This document shows positions 34,867 to 44,404 of a stretch of DNA of 58,636 nt, piece after piece. Within the stretch, counting starts at the first letter, position 1. Every line of letters starts with the position of its first letter. The position numbers were made by a program, and so were the translations under genes. This stretch comes from Burkholderiales bacterium (GTDB lineage Bacteria > Pseudomonadota > Gammaproteobacteria > Burkholderiales > Nitrosomonadaceae). The DNA lies in the NCBI GenBank assembly GCA_024235735.1, contig JACKLU010000016.1, forward strand, positions 1-58,636. The letters are read 5' to 3'. The notes under the pieces were generated by a model. The model was not told the DNA's origin and did not search any database. It worked only from the letters and a program-made list of their open reading frames with translations.

Positions 34867-35466
34867 CTACCACCTCTTGTCTTTACTGGTACCCAATAAT
34901 GGGCGTAATTCTTCAGAAATTGCTTCTCGCGCTCGAAAAATGCGTGAACGTACGGTACCTATGGGACATTCCATAATCTTTGCTATTTCATCATAACTTA
35001 GCCCTTCGATCTCTCTTAAAACAATTGCTGTACGCAACTCTTCGGGCAATTGCTCCAAAGTCTGATTTACTGTTTGAGCTATCTGTTTACTCATCAATTC
35101 ACTCTCTGGCGTATTCATCTCGCGCAGAGTACCGCCTTCTTCAAAATTTTCCGCATCCTCCGTATCAATGCCTTGCAGTGTAGATGCTTTTCGTCCTTGC
35201 GAAACCAGATAATTCTTTGCAGTATTAATACCTATGCGATAAAGCCAGGTATAAAAAGCGCTGTCTCCACGAAATGCAGGCAACGCCCTATAGGCCTTGA
35301 TGAAGGCTTCCTGCACGACATCTTCAACTTCAGCCGGATCTCGCACAAATTGCGACAGCAAACGTGTCAGCTTGCGCTGGTACTTAGCGACCAGCAGATC
35401 AAACGCATGTTTGTCGCCATTCTGCACACGTTCTACCAACTGTTGATCGATTTCACGATCACTCAT
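34867..35466 (-). CDS. rpoE: ECF sigma factor RpoE/AlgU
   Basis: Group IV sigma factor for the envelope stress response. Region 2 has 'FDLLVAKYQRKLTRLLSQFV' and 'DVVQEAFIKAYRALPAFRG', and 'FYTWLYRIGINTAKNYLVSQ' is typical of RpoE. Region 4 has 'LREIEGLSYDEIAKIMECP' and 'GTVRSRIFRAREAI'. 199 residues, normal. It heads the rpoE-rseA-rseB-mucD cluster. No clear autoregulatory promoter was found in the 267 nt upstream. Confidence 0.96.
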   Translation of the reverse strand: MSDREIDQQLVERVQNGDKHAFDLLVAKYQRKLTRLLSQFVRDPAEVEDVVQEAFIKAYRALPAFRGDSAFYTWLYRIGINTAKNYLVSQGRKASTLQGIDTEDAENFEEGGTLREMNTPESELMSKQIAQTVNQTLEQLPEELRTAIVLREIEGLSYDEIAKIMECPIGTVRSRIFRAREAISEELRPLLGTSKDKRW

Positions 35467-35733
35467 ATCACCTGATCCCTGAATATTCTAAATGATGAAA
35501 ATATTGCTCTTCCAGCTTTATTTGAAGCCTGACAGATCAAGTATACCTATTCAGAGCGATCACGAAAACCGATATGATTCAAACCAAGAAGACAACAGAA
35601 ACGATAAATAAGTTCACTTGCCTGATGCTTTCAGGTTTACGCAATAGCAAAGCATTCGCCATAATGCAACAAGGACTGCGCACTATTCACCCCGACAGAA
35701 TCTATTAATCTCGCACCCATTCTCGCCACTTCA

Positions 35734-36153
35734 CTATCTTTTGAAATTTGATTGTTCATCATATTGATGCAATGGAACCAGCAACTTCGGTTTCCAGCCT
35801 GGCTTGCGATGCTCTACGGTCACATTCGTAAAAATACCGCCTCGCACAAAAAAACGTGCAGTCAATCGTATATAACGCGGCTTCATCACAGCGACGAGAT
35901 CTTCCAGAATCTGATTGGTCACAGCCTCATGAAAAGCACCCTGTTCACGATATGACCAGATATAGAGCTTCAAGCTTTTCAACTCGACGCATTTTTTATC
36001 AGGAATATAGTCCAGTATCAAGTTGGCAAAATCCGGTTGGCCTGTTTTAGGGCATACACATGTAAATTCCGGAATTTCCATATGAATCTGATAATCCCTC
36101 TTAACAGAAGGATTGGGAAATGTTTCAAGTTCCTTGCTGGGCTGAGTCGACAT
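35734..36153 (-). CDS. queF: NADPH-dependent 7-cyano-7-deazaguanine reductase
   Basis: Reduces preQ0 to preQ1 in queuosine synthesis. At 139 residues it is the short, unimodular type. 'FTCVCPKTGQPDFANLILDY' holds the catalytic Cys and Asp, 'CVELKSLKLYIWSYREQGAF' the Glu and substrate site, and 'FFVRGGIFTNVTVEHR' the end of the tunnelling fold. It is divergent from smc with about 108 nt between starts. Confidence 0.95.
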   Translation of the reverse strand: MSTQPSKELETFPNPSVKRDYQIHMEIPEFTCVCPKTGQPDFANLILDYIPDKKCVELKSLKLYIWSYREQGAFHEAVTNQILEDLVAVMKPRYIRLTARFFVRGGIFTNVTVEHRKPGWKPKLLVPLHQYDEQSNFKR

Positions 36154-36261
36154 ACGGCATTCTCTTAATGACTAATTCAGTTACAATAATAACGATTGCA
36201 AAACAGTTTTTAACACGACTGATTTGAATCTCACATTATAACTGCATCCCGTATTCATAAA

Positions 36262-39200
36262 TTGCGTCTGGCCAAAATTAAACTCTCCGGTTTTAAGTCT
36301 TTTGTTGAATCCACTGCCATTCCGATCACCAGCAATCTGGTCGGCATTGTTGGTCCAAATGGGTGTGGAAAATCCAATATTATCGATGCAGTACGCTGGG
36401 TGTTGGGCGAATCCAAGGCATCCGCGCTGCGTGGAGATTCCATTCAGGATGTTATTTTTGCCGGTTCGACAAACCGAAATCCAGCAGGTCGCGCTAGCGT
36501 TGAATTGATTTTTGATAATCACCAAGGTTCTGCAAATGGCCAATGGTCCAGCTATGCGGAAATAGCAATCAAACGCATCATCCAGCGCGAAGGCAACTCG
36601 AACTACTATATCAATAATATACATGTCAGACGACGCGATATAGCCGATCTTTTTTTAGGCACCGGCGTTGGCGGGCGCGGGTACGCCATCATCGAACAAG
36701 GCATGATATCCCGTATTATCGAAGCCAAACCGCAGGAAATGAAAATGTTCCTCGAGGAAGCCGCAGGAATTTCAAAATATCGGGAGAGAAGACATGAAAC
36801 CGAATTAAGACTGAGCGACACGCACAATAATCTGATTCGTATTGAAGACATTACCAACGAACTCAGAAAACAAATCGAACATCTTGAAGTCCAGGCCAAT
36901 ACTGCGAAGGAATACAATACACTTCATCAACAGCTGCAAAACACACAACAAATCCTTTGGCTACAACAGCGCAATGAATCAACGCAACAACGGCTTGCTG
37001 CTGAAACGGAAATCAACCAGATCGAACAGCAACTGACCGCCGACGTCACTCAGTTACAGCAATACCGGTTCACGTGCGAAAACTTACGTGCTCAAGAAAA
37101 CGATTTGAATGAACAACTCCATGAAACACAAGGTCAACTGTACCGGGAAAATGCAGAAAAAGCACGCATAGAACAGGACATAATCCAATTCCAGAAAAAT
37201 AAAAATCGGCTGACACAGCAATGCGCCGATATTGACAGGCAATTGACCGAGAATCTGCATCAATGTGAATCAAACACTAACCATTTGACACACTGGCAAG
37301 CAGAAAAAAGGAAGGCTCTGACTGAACATCAAGCCGGCGTACAAAAACATCGCAGTGAGACTGAAAAATTACCCGAATTTGAAATCATTCATCATCAGCA
37401 TCAGGAAGCATACAAAAATCTGCAATACAATTTTACCCAAACAGATCAATCAATAAATCTGGCGCTTACGCATATTCAACATGGCAAAAAGACTCTGCAA
37501 CAACTCGAATCACGCACACATCGCCTGGAACAGGAACTTAAAACGTTATCGGGCACAGACCATGATCAGCTAACTGAACTTAAAACACAAATCACGCAAA
37601 CCGAAAATCAATTACATGAAGTAGAACAAGCCTTGATCGCATCCGAAGCCGCATTTATAGAAGCAAGCCAGAAAAAGGAAGCTGCTGCGGCCCAGGTACA
37701 CGAAATGCAAAAAACGATCGCAAACTTGCGCGCACGATATAACGCTTTGCACAACCTTCAGCAAAAAATTGAGAATAATGAAGCACTAAAGCAATGGCTG
37801 AAAAAACACAATCTGGATGCGGAAAAACGGTTATGGCATCATATTCAGATTGAAAAAGAGTGGGAAAACGCGCTTGAATCGATTCTGCACGAACGACTGA
37901 ACAGTCTGGCTTTTTCAAGGCTGGAAACCATTTTGAACTGGCAAGATGACTTACCGCCCGGTAAATTAGTCATTTATGAACTGCTGCACGGCGATCAATA
38001 CAGCACCGCACTTAGCCGGACACATGAATCAGCGATGCAGGCTGAACGCTCCCGCACCGACTGGAAAACACTGAGCACTTTTCTGACCTGCAGTGGCGCG
38101 CATCTGTCAGCATTACTGCAATACTGGCTCGACAAAACCTACGTCATCGACGATCTGGGCACTGGTTTACAACAACGGCATCTGCTGATGCCTGACGAGC
38201 AATTCGTTGTTCGCGCAGGACACATTATCAACCGACACAGTGTTTTTTTTCATTCACCCGATTCTCATCTTCATGGCGTTCTGTCGAGACAGCATGAGCT
38301 GAATCACATACAGTCCGAAATCACAATCAATGAAAATAAATTGACCGCACATCAATCTTCTCTGGCAGAAAACACCGCGCAACATGAGCAATTGCGACAA
38401 TCCATTCAATTACTTCGCCGTGATCAGCAAAAACTCACACAACAGCGGCATACACTGCAAATTGAGCAAACCAAACATACACAGATCAATATACAAATTG
38501 AGCAACGCAAAACCCAGATAACGGCGGAATTAAATGAATTACGCTTGCAGTGCAACAAGGAAATCCAGCAAAACAAGCATACCGAAGACGAAGTCACTGA
38601 GCTTCGCGCGCAGTTGAAAAAGATCGGAATGCAGCTCGATAGCGCAAAAATTGAGATGGAAACCACTGCAAAAGTACTCAACGATCAACGCCTGACCATA
38701 CAGGAAGCATTAAAAACCGCTCAGGAAGCTGCTTTTCATGAAAAAATATGTCAAAACAAAATCAATGATTTAGAGGCCACACTCCAATCCATCACGGAAG
38801 ACAAGAAAAGACTGTTGCAAATGCAGTCAGCATTAATTGCCGAAACCGAAAACCAGGATGACTCGCAGCTTAATAATCAACTGAAAGCCTGTTCTGAACG
38901 CTGCCTGCAACTGGAGCAATCTGTTGATGAACAACGCGGCAGGCTCAATCAGACAAGACTGCACATTCAGGAAATTGAAAAATCATCACTGTCAATAGAA
39001 CAACGGCAAGCAAAACTGCGCGAATCAGTCACACAGTTGCACCTTAAAAAACAGGCCTCCGGTTTATCGGAAGAACGGTTTAACGAACAGCTGCGTGAAG
39101 CGCTTACCGATGAAAACAGTCTGCGACCATTTCTCGGCATCAGAACGAACGCGGTTTTACAGGCTGACATCAAGCGATTGCAACAATCCATTGCTGAACT

Positions 39201-39831
39201 GGGCGCGGTAAACCTTGCCGCACTTGAAGAACTAGAGGCCGCCCGCTCGCGGGAAGACACGCTGGGCGCGCAGGTACAGGATCTGCGTGAAGCCACTGCA
39301 ATTTTGCAAACTGCGATTGCGCAGATTGATCAGGAAACAAAAAAGCTGCTGAAAAAAACTTTCGACACTGTCAATAATCACTTACAAGAACTTTTCCCGG
39401 TCATTTTTTCCGGCGGAAAAGCCGAACTTGTACTCAGTGATGACAAGATCCTTGATGCCGGCGTTACACTAACCGCTCAGCCACCCGGCAAAAAGAACAA
39501 TTCACTTCATCTATTATCGGGTGGTGAAAAAGCACTGACCGCATTGGCTTTAATTTTTTCGTTATTCCGCCTGAATCCCGCGCCATTCTGCCTTCTGGAC
39601 GAAGTCGATGCACCGCTCGACGATAGCAATACTGCACGGTTTTGCGAGTTGGTAAAAAATTTATCCAATCAAACACAATTTTTGTTTATCAGTCATAATA
39701 AAATTACAATGGAAGTAGCACAGCAATTAATTGGCATCACGATGCAGGAACAAGGCGTTTCCCGAGTCGTCGCCGTAAATATTCACGGCGCGATCGATTC
39801 TGAAAAAACAAAAGATGTTGTACCATCATAA
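36262..39831 (+). CDS. smc: Chromosome partition protein SMC
   Basis: Condensin-type ATPase for chromosome compaction and segregation. The N-terminal head has 'LAKIKLSGFKSFVE' and Walker A 'GPNGCGKSNIIDAVRWVLGE' (about residues 31-50). Two long coiled coils (about 165-500 and 685-1015) flank a hinge near 505-680. The C-terminal head has the ABC signature 'LLSGGEKALTALAL' near 1084 and Walker B 'FCLLDEVDAPLDD' near 1110-1122. 1189 residues, normal. The only workable start is TTG at 36262, and no Shine-Dalgarno is visible before it, suggesting modest translation. zipA follows. Confidence 0.96.
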   Translation: MRLAKIKLSGFKSFVESTAIPITSNLVGIVGPNGCGKSNIIDAVRWVLGESKASALRGDSIQDVIFAGSTNRNPAGRASVELIFDNHQGSANGQWSSYAEIAIKRIIQREGNSNYYINNIHVRRRDIADLFLGTGVGGRGYAIIEQGMISRIIEAKPQEMKMFLEEAAGISKYRERRHETELRLSDTHNNLIRIEDITNELRKQIEHLEVQANTAKEYNTLHQQLQNTQQILWLQQRNESTQQRLAAETEINQIEQQLTADVTQLQQYRFTCENLRAQENDLNEQLHETQGQLYRENAEKARIEQDIIQFQKNKNRLTQQCADIDRQLTENLHQCESNTNHLTHWQAEKRKALTEHQAGVQKHRSETEKLPEFEIIHHQHQEAYKNLQYNFTQTDQSINLALTHIQHGKKTLQQLESRTHRLEQELKTLSGTDHDQLTELKTQITQTENQLHEVEQALIASEAAFIEASQKKEAAAAQVHEMQKTIANLRARYNALHNLQQKIENNEALKQWLKKHNLDAEKRLWHHIQIEKEWENALESILHERLNSLAFSRLETILNWQDDLPPGKLVIYELLHGDQYSTALSRTHESAMQAERSRTDWKTLSTFLTCSGAHLSALLQYWLDKTYVIDDLGTGLQQRHLLMPDEQFVVRAGHIINRHSVFFHSPDSHLHGVLSRQHELNHIQSEITINENKLTAHQSSLAENTAQHEQLRQSIQLLRRDQQKLTQQRHTLQIEQTKHTQINIQIEQRKTQITAELNELRLQCNKEIQQNKHTEDEVTELRAQLKKIGMQLDSAKIEMETTAKVLNDQRLTIQEALKTAQEAAFHEKICQNKINDLEATLQSITEDKKRLLQMQSALIAETENQDDSQLNNQLKACSERCLQLEQSVDEQRGRLNQTRLHIQEIEKSSLSIEQRQAKLRESVTQLHLKKQASGLSEERFNEQLREALTDENSLRPFLGIRTNAVLQADIKRLQQSIAELGAVNLAALEELEAARSREDTLGAQVQDLREATAILQTAIAQIDQETKKLLKKTFDTVNNHLQELFPVIFSGGKAELVLSDDKILDAGVTLTAQPPGKKNNSLHLLSGGEKALTALALIFSLFRLNPAPFCLLDEVDAPLDDSNTARFCELVKNLSNQTQFLFISHNKITMEVAQQLIGITMQEQGVSRVVAVNIHGAIDSEKTKDVVPS

Positions 39832-39876
39832 CTTGGATATGAAAACTGCGAGAAGGTTAGGCAATAGGACAATAGC

Positions 39877-41097
39877 ATGGATATATTGAACATGAGTGAC
39901 TTGCAAGTGAGTTTAATCATCGTTGGCATCATCATCATCATTGGTGTCGCTGTCTTTAATCGAATGCAACACTTACGCTATCGCCGAAAAATAGAATCCA
40001 CTCTGGATCAGAGACATAAGGACATATTGCTTGAGAAAACAGGCGGCTCGAATGCTAGAGAAGGAAACCGTGACAGAATTCATGAAAGAATCGAACCACT
40101 GCTGGATAAAAACTTTTTTACCGGAAAATCACCCCAGAATGACTCAAACAGGAAAACGGGAACTGAATTTTCCGAAAGCCTGAATGAAATCAGAAAAAAT
40201 CCTGACCGGGATAAACATTCCAGTACCGCTGACGACAAAACATCGATAAATAGTGAAGCTCACGCGCTTATTGATGGATTTGACAGTCACTCAAACTATA
40301 TTGTCAACATCTACGCCAATACAACCATACCTGCAAAAGAACTCGATGGATTGTTGCATCGAAAATTTGATTTCAATAAACCGTTAAGCTGGTTCGGACA
40401 AAAAAACGCACACGGTCCATGGGAAGACATCAACATAAAATCAGCAGATCACTCAGATTATATTCATTTACGGGGATGCTTACTACTTGCTGACCGGACA
40501 GGCCCGATCAGAGAGATCGATTTATCCATTTTCCGTGACACAGTTCAGGATTTTGCCAGGCAGATCAATGCAAAAACCGAATGTCCAGATATCGTGCCAT
40601 CTCATGAGCAGGCCGTTAAACTTGACAGATTTTGTGCTGACGTCGATGTCATGATCGGTGTTAACATTATCAGCAAGGATGAAGGCGCATTTGTCGGTAC
40701 AAAAATCAGAGGACTAGCCGAAGCATCCGGTTTCAAACTAGATACGGACGGCGTTTTCAAATACCGAAATGATGATAATCATGTACTTTTCACACTGACC
40801 AATTATGAATCAGAGCCTTTTGCTCCTGACAACATGAAAACCATAACCACACACGGTGTTACATTTTTACTGGATGTACCAAGAGTTGCAAACGGCGAGA
40901 AGGTCTTTGACCAGATGACGCATTTTGCCAAAGTCTTTTCTAACACGCTTGGTGGAATAATGGTTGATGATAATCGCGTACCACTCAGTGAAAATGGATT
41001 GGCAAGAAGCAAACAACAGCTGATCAACATTCAGACACGGATGAAAAAGCATAACATTATTCCAGGCAGTCCGAATGCTTTAAGATTATTCAATTAA
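39877..41097 (+). CDS. zipA: Cell division protein ZipA
   Basis: Membrane anchor of FtsZ. The N-terminal helix 'LQVSLIIVGIIIIIGVAVF' (about 9-27) is followed by a basic then long polar linker (about 30-140). The ZipA C-terminal FtsZ-binding domain begins near 'YIVNIYANTTIPAKELDGLL' and includes 'GVTFLLDVPRVANGEKVFDQ'. 406 residues. An AGGACAATAGC segment precedes the ATG. The order smc-zipA is common; ligA, which often follows, is not here. Confidence 0.93.
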   Translation: MDILNMSDLQVSLIIVGIIIIIGVAVFNRMQHLRYRRKIESTLDQRHKDILLEKTGGSNAREGNRDRIHERIEPLLDKNFFTGKSPQNDSNRKTGTEFSESLNEIRKNPDRDKHSSTADDKTSINSEAHALIDGFDSHSNYIVNIYANTTIPAKELDGLLHRKFDFNKPLSWFGQKNAHGPWEDINIKSADHSDYIHLRGCLLLADRTGPIREIDLSIFRDTVQDFARQINAKTECPDIVPSHEQAVKLDRFCADVDVMIGVNIISKDEGAFVGTKIRGLAEASGFKLDTDGVFKYRNDDNHVLFTLTNYESEPFAPDNMKTITTHGVTFLLDVPRVANGEKVFDQMTHFAKVFSNTLGGIMVDDNRVPLSENGLARSKQQLINIQTRMKKHNIIPGSPNALRLFN

Positions 41098-41137
41098 TCC
41101 ACTTTATATTCACAAAAATTAAATGGAAGGGAGAATG

Positions 41138-41377
41138 ATGAACTCGAGTATTGAAAAAAAATTTTCGCCGATAGAAGTTCAATTAGAAGCTGCTAAGCAA
41201 TATTACTGGTGCACCTGCGGGAGAAGTCAATCCCAGCCCTTCTGTGATGGTTCGCATAAAGGTACGGAATTCACGCCCCGGGCATTTTCTGTAAATGTTA
41301 ACAAAACCGCCTGGCTTTGCACTTGCAAAAAAACGGGAAATCCGCCCTTCTGCGATGGAACGCACAATAAATTATAA
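41138..41377 (+). CDS. Protein with two CDGSH-type iron-sulfur motifs
   Basis: A 79-residue protein with two copies of the C-x-C-x(8-11)-P-F-C-D-G-[ST]-H motif that binds a 2Fe-2S cluster in mitoNEET-like proteins. These are 'CTCGRSQSQPFCDGSHKG' and 'CTCKKTGNPPFCDGTHN'. The double motif is the type found in bacterial two-CDGSH proteins (MitoNEET-related). A GGAAGGGAG ribosome binding site points to ATG 41138; ATG 41135 and 41123 are also in frame. Function in bacteria is not established; redox or Fe-S handling is likely. Confidence 0.9.
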   Translation: MNSSIEKKFSPIEVQLEAAKQYYWCTCGRSQSQPFCDGSHKGTEFTPRAFSVNVNKTAWLCTCKKTGNPPFCDGTHNKL

Positions 41378-41452
41378 TAAAACAACAACTTACATAATAC
41401 CAAAAACTATTGCGCCATAATCCCAAGATTCTTCATTCGCCGCCGGACATCC

Positions 41453-41653
41453 ATGAATTCAGATCTCAAAATGCTGGAAGAAGAAGTCAGTCGGCTGATA
41501 ACCCTGTATCAGGATATCTGTAATGAGAACATCCGATTACGCCAGCAACTCGCTCAGACAAGCGCACACAATGAAAAATTGACAGAAAAAATACAGCTTG
41601 CCTCCAGTCGCCTGGAAATCCTTTTAAAACATTTACCTGATCATGAACAATGA
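41453..41653 (+). CDS. ZapB-like short coiled-coil protein (TIGR02449 type)
   Basis: A 66-residue, almost wholly coiled-coil protein ('MLEEEVSRLITLYQDICNEN' followed by 'IRLRQQLAQTSAHNEKLTEK'). Its stop overlaps the zapA start by 11 nt, so the two are translated together. Pairing of a short coiled coil with zapA is common and suggests a role at the Z-ring, like ZapB. No direct sequence proof. Confidence 0.8.
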   Translation: MNSDLKMLEEEVSRLITLYQDICNENIRLRQQLAQTSAHNEKLTEKIQLASSRLEILLKHLPDHEQ

Positions 41654-41945
41654 AAATGTCTTGATAATCGATATTATGGGCAGAGAATTCAGCATTAGCT
41701 GCCCTGATGAAGAACGCGAAGAAATTCTGAAGGCCGCCGAGTTTTTAAACAGTAAAATTCAGGAAATTAGAAACGAAGGTAAAATCATTGATTCTGAACG
41801 TGTCATCATCGTCGCTGCGCTTGGAATCACGCATGAATTTCTTGCGCTACACCGATCAAACGGTTTTGACATTGACGACATTAAGCGTAGAATCACAATT
41901 ATAAGAAAAAAAATTACTGCGGCATTAAATAAAGAACGCGAGTAA
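41643..41945 (+). CDS. zapA: Cell division protein ZapA
   Basis: FtsZ-associated protein that cross-links protofilaments. 100 residues, normal length. 'VLIIDIMGREFSISCPDEER' is the family N-terminal beta-hairpin, 'LKAAEFLNSKIQEIR' starts the helix and 'ERVIIVAALGITHEFLAL' the long dimerisation helix. 6S RNA follows by about 70 nt, the common zapA-ssrS order. Confidence 0.93.
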   Translation: MNNENVLIIDIMGREFSISCPDEEREEILKAAEFLNSKIQEIRNEGKIIDSERVIIVAALGITHEFLALHRSNGFDIDDIKRRITIIRKKITAALNKERE

Positions 41946-41984
41946 TGTTCCGTTGGTTTACATCATCCGGAAGAATCATATAAG

Positions 41985-42013
41985 ATTTAGAGTGGATTTT
42001 TATCGTTTATAAT
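41985..42013 (+). promoter_or_regulatory. Probable sigma-70 promoter of 6S RNA
   Basis: TATAAT at 42008-42013 is a perfect -10 hexamer a few nucleotides before the expected 5' end. A weak -35 (region TTTAGAG, about 41985-41992) is less clear. Confidence 0.5.
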
Positions 42014-42015
42014 TG

Positions 42016-42192
42016 CTCCCTGCGGTGTACGTTCAAGACTGAAATTCTTTGAACCAATTATCAAAACAGGTTGTTGACTAAAGTGAAACAGTTGTGCGCG
42101 CCTTTCTTCAAGATGCGCCTGATGAATCCGGGAGACAGCCACCTTGAACCCTGTGGTTCAAGACATTGGTCTAACGGCACATGCGGGGAGCT
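42016..42192 (+). ncRNA. ssrS: 6S RNA
   Basis: About 177 nt. The 5' end CTCCCTGCGGTGT and the 3' end GGCACATGCGGGGAG pair to form the closing stem. The inner segments TTCAAGACTG and CCTTGAACC...GGTTCAAGAC can form the arms around the central bulge that mimics an open promoter. 6S RNA binds sigma-70 RNA polymerase in stationary phase. Position directly after zapA matches the usual locus. Ends are set by pairing and by the -10 box, so they may be off by several nucleotides. Confidence 0.85.
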
Positions 42193-42513
42193 TCCATTTC
42201 TTTATTCATTCATCCCGTTGCTCATACGGAAAACTGGTGCATGAGTCTGAAGCCCAATCATAGACATTCTTATAGTCTTATCACGGACCCCGAACAGCCC
42301 CTCCGAACAGAAATCCGATAGCCAATAAATCGCCTGATTACATCGCACGCCTCGACATAGCCCAAAAAGTTGCGCCTTATAAACCATAATCTTATAGAAA
42401 TACGGGCTAAATTCTTGCTTTCTTAGCTCTTCGATTCCAACTACATATGATAATTTTTGCGTAAAAATTAAACCTGATAACAATTTTTCATTTACGCGCA
42501 AAGGTTTTCTACA
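42193..42513. other. Intergenic region between 6S RNA and motA, nothing assigned
   Basis: About 320 nt. A 99-codon minus-strand frame (42202-42501) has no recognisable domain and no good ribosome binding site, so it is not called. A short AT-rich stretch before motA may hold a promoter; no convincing sigma-28 site was found. No terminator with a T run is visible after 6S RNA. Confidence 0.5.
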
Positions 42514-43374
42514 ATGTTAGTAATTGTTGGCTATCTCATTATTATCCTATCTGTATTTGGCGGCTTTGCACTCGCAGGCGGGCATTTGGCAGCTTTATGG
42601 CAACCGGTTGAAGTCTTAATGATCGGCGGCGGCGCCATTGGCGCTTTTGTTGTTGGAAATTCCAGCAAGGCGCTCAAAGCAACGCTAAAAGGTCTTCCGG
42701 GTGTTTTTAAAGGCACAAAATATACCAAGACGGTTTATATGGAGCTGATGACATTGCTCTATGAAATTCTTGGCAAAATCCGCAAAGAAGGCCTCATGTC
42801 CATAGAATCCGACGTGGACGATCCACAAAACAGTCCCATCTTTACCAAATATCCGACCATTCTCGCAGATCATCATGTCACAGAATTCATAACCGACTAT
42901 TTGCGGTTGATGGTAGGCGGAAATCTGAATGCGCTGGAAATTGAAAATCTAATGGACAGTGAACTGGAAACGCATCACCAGGAAGGTGAAGTACCCATTC
43001 ACTGCATCGCAAAGCTCGGCGACGGCTTACCTGCTTTCGGTATTATCGCCGCCGTCATGGGTGTTGTTCATACCATGGAGTCTGTTCACTTACCACCGGC
43101 AGAACTTGGCATGCTGATTGCTGCTGCGCTGGTAGGCACTTTTCTGGGCATTCTACTGGCTTATGGCTTTGTAAGCCCCTTAGCCGCAAAACTTGAACAT
43201 CAGCTACATGAATCCAGCAAATTATTGGAATGCGTCAAGACTACATTACTGGCCAATCTGAACGGCTACTCTCCGGTGCTTGCTATCGAATTTGGCCGGA
43301 AAGTATTGTTTAGCACGGAAAGACCGTCATTCCTTGAATTGGAACAACATGTCAAGAATAACAAAGCCGAATAA
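42514..43374 (+). CDS. motA: Flagellar motor stator protein MotA
   Basis: Proton-channel subunit of the flagellar stator. 'VIVGYLIIILSVFGGFALAG' and 'VEVLMIGGGAIGAFVVGNS' are the first two membrane helices. The cytoplasmic loop has charged residues for contact with FliG ('KIRKEGLMSIESDVDDPQNS'). The last two helices are 'LPAFGIIAAVMGVVHTM' and 'LIAAALVGTFLGILLAYGFV'. 286 residues, normal. motB follows after 50 nt. Confidence 0.95.
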   Translation: MLVIVGYLIIILSVFGGFALAGGHLAALWQPVEVLMIGGGAIGAFVVGNSSKALKATLKGLPGVFKGTKYTKTVYMELMTLLYEILGKIRKEGLMSIESDVDDPQNSPIFTKYPTILADHHVTEFITDYLRLMVGGNLNALEIENLMDSELETHHQEGEVPIHCIAKLGDGLPAFGIIAAVMGVVHTMESVHLPPAELGMLIAAALVGTFLGILLAYGFVSPLAAKLEHQLHESSKLLECVKTTLLANLNGYSPVLAIEFGRKVLFSTERPSFLELEQHVKNNKAE

Positions 43375-43424
43375 TTTAATCTGCACCGCCAAAACCAGAC
43401 AAAGCGATATCACGAGGAATTCGA

Positions 43425-44372
43425 ATGTCTAATGACCTGACACAACGCCCAATTGTCATTAAACGTATCAAAAAAGTAGCTGGCGGCCATCATGGTGGTG
43501 CCTGGAAGATCGCTTATGCTGATTTTGTAACGGCAATGATGGCGTTCTTTTTGTTGATGTGGTTGCTGGGTTCAACTTCACAAGGCGATCTCGAAGGTAT
43601 TGCCGAATACTTCAGGACACCACTAAAAGTAGCTTTTTTTGGCGGATCAAATGTGGGCGATGCATCGAGCATAATTAAAGGTGGCGGCACCGACATGACG
43701 CATAGCACGGGTCAGGTAAAGAAGGGGGAAACCTCATCCGAAAAAGCGTTTATCGATCTTGAAGCGGCAAAAGCCGAGCGGGAGCGTATAGAATTAATAC
43801 GGCTCAATGTTCTGAAGAACAAAATTGAACAGGCTATTGAAGCAAATCCTTCACTGGAGAAATTCAAGAATCAATTGTTGCTGGACATTACCACCGATGG
43901 ATTACGCATTCAAATTGTCGATGAACAGAACCGTCCCATGTTTGCTATTGGACGCGCCGAATTGCAACCCTATACCAGAACAATACTGCACGAAATAGGC
44001 AAAATGCTCAACGATGTTCCCAATAAAGTCAGCCTATCCGGACATACGGATGCAACACCTTTTCCTTCCGGAGATACGGGTTATAGCAACTGGGAACTGT
44101 CAGCCGATCGCGCCAATGCCTCACGTCGGGAGCTCATAGCTGGCGGCATGGATACCAATAAAGTACTGCGTGTAGTCGGATTGTCATCCGCTGTTTTATT
44201 CGATCGTGACAATCCCATCAACCCGATTAATCGCCGCATCAGTATCATTGTGATGAACGAAAAAGCTGAGAATGCAATTACTCAGGAGAACGGCGAAGTA
44301 AAAATCGGCAACCCGATTGGTATCAACAAAGATCTGATCAACCTGCCCCGGATTCCTCGTTCAGCGGAATAA
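43425..44372 (+). CDS. motB: Flagellar motor stator protein MotB
   Basis: Stator subunit anchored to peptidoglycan. 'GGAWKIAYADFVTAMMAFFL' holds the proton-carrying Asp in the single membrane helix. The plug region follows. The OmpA-like domain includes 'NKVSLSGHTDATPFP' and 'SADRANASRRELIAGG', ending with 'NPINRRISIIVMN'. 315 residues, normal. An ACGAGGAATTCGA segment provides the ribosome binding site. Confidence 0.95.
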   Translation: MSNDLTQRPIVIKRIKKVAGGHHGGAWKIAYADFVTAMMAFFLLMWLLGSTSQGDLEGIAEYFRTPLKVAFFGGSNVGDASSIIKGGGTDMTHSTGQVKKGETSSEKAFIDLEAAKAERERIELIRLNVLKNKIEQAIEANPSLEKFKNQLLLDITTDGLRIQIVDEQNRPMFAIGRAELQPYTRTILHEIGKMLNDVPNKVSLSGHTDATPFPSGDTGYSNWELSADRANASRRELIAGGMDTNKVLRVVGLSSAVLFDRDNPINPINRRISIIVMNEKAENAITQENGEVKIGNPIGINKDLINLPRIPRSAE

Positions 44373-44404
44373 ACCAACGGATATAGATAGATACTTTTAT
44401 ATTT

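Noticed and set aside
36262..39831. Many shorter open frames antisense to smc and other long genes
   Set aside because: They are shadows of strongly supported coding regions and carry no independent start or domain.
42202..42501. 99-codon minus-strand frame between 6S RNA and motA
   Set aside because: No ribosome binding site, no recognisable domain and its 3' part abuts 6S RNA; likely a chance frame.
42380..42513. Sigma-28 promoter before motA
   Set aside because: A CCTGATAA segment resembles the -10 but no TAAA lies at the right distance upstream.
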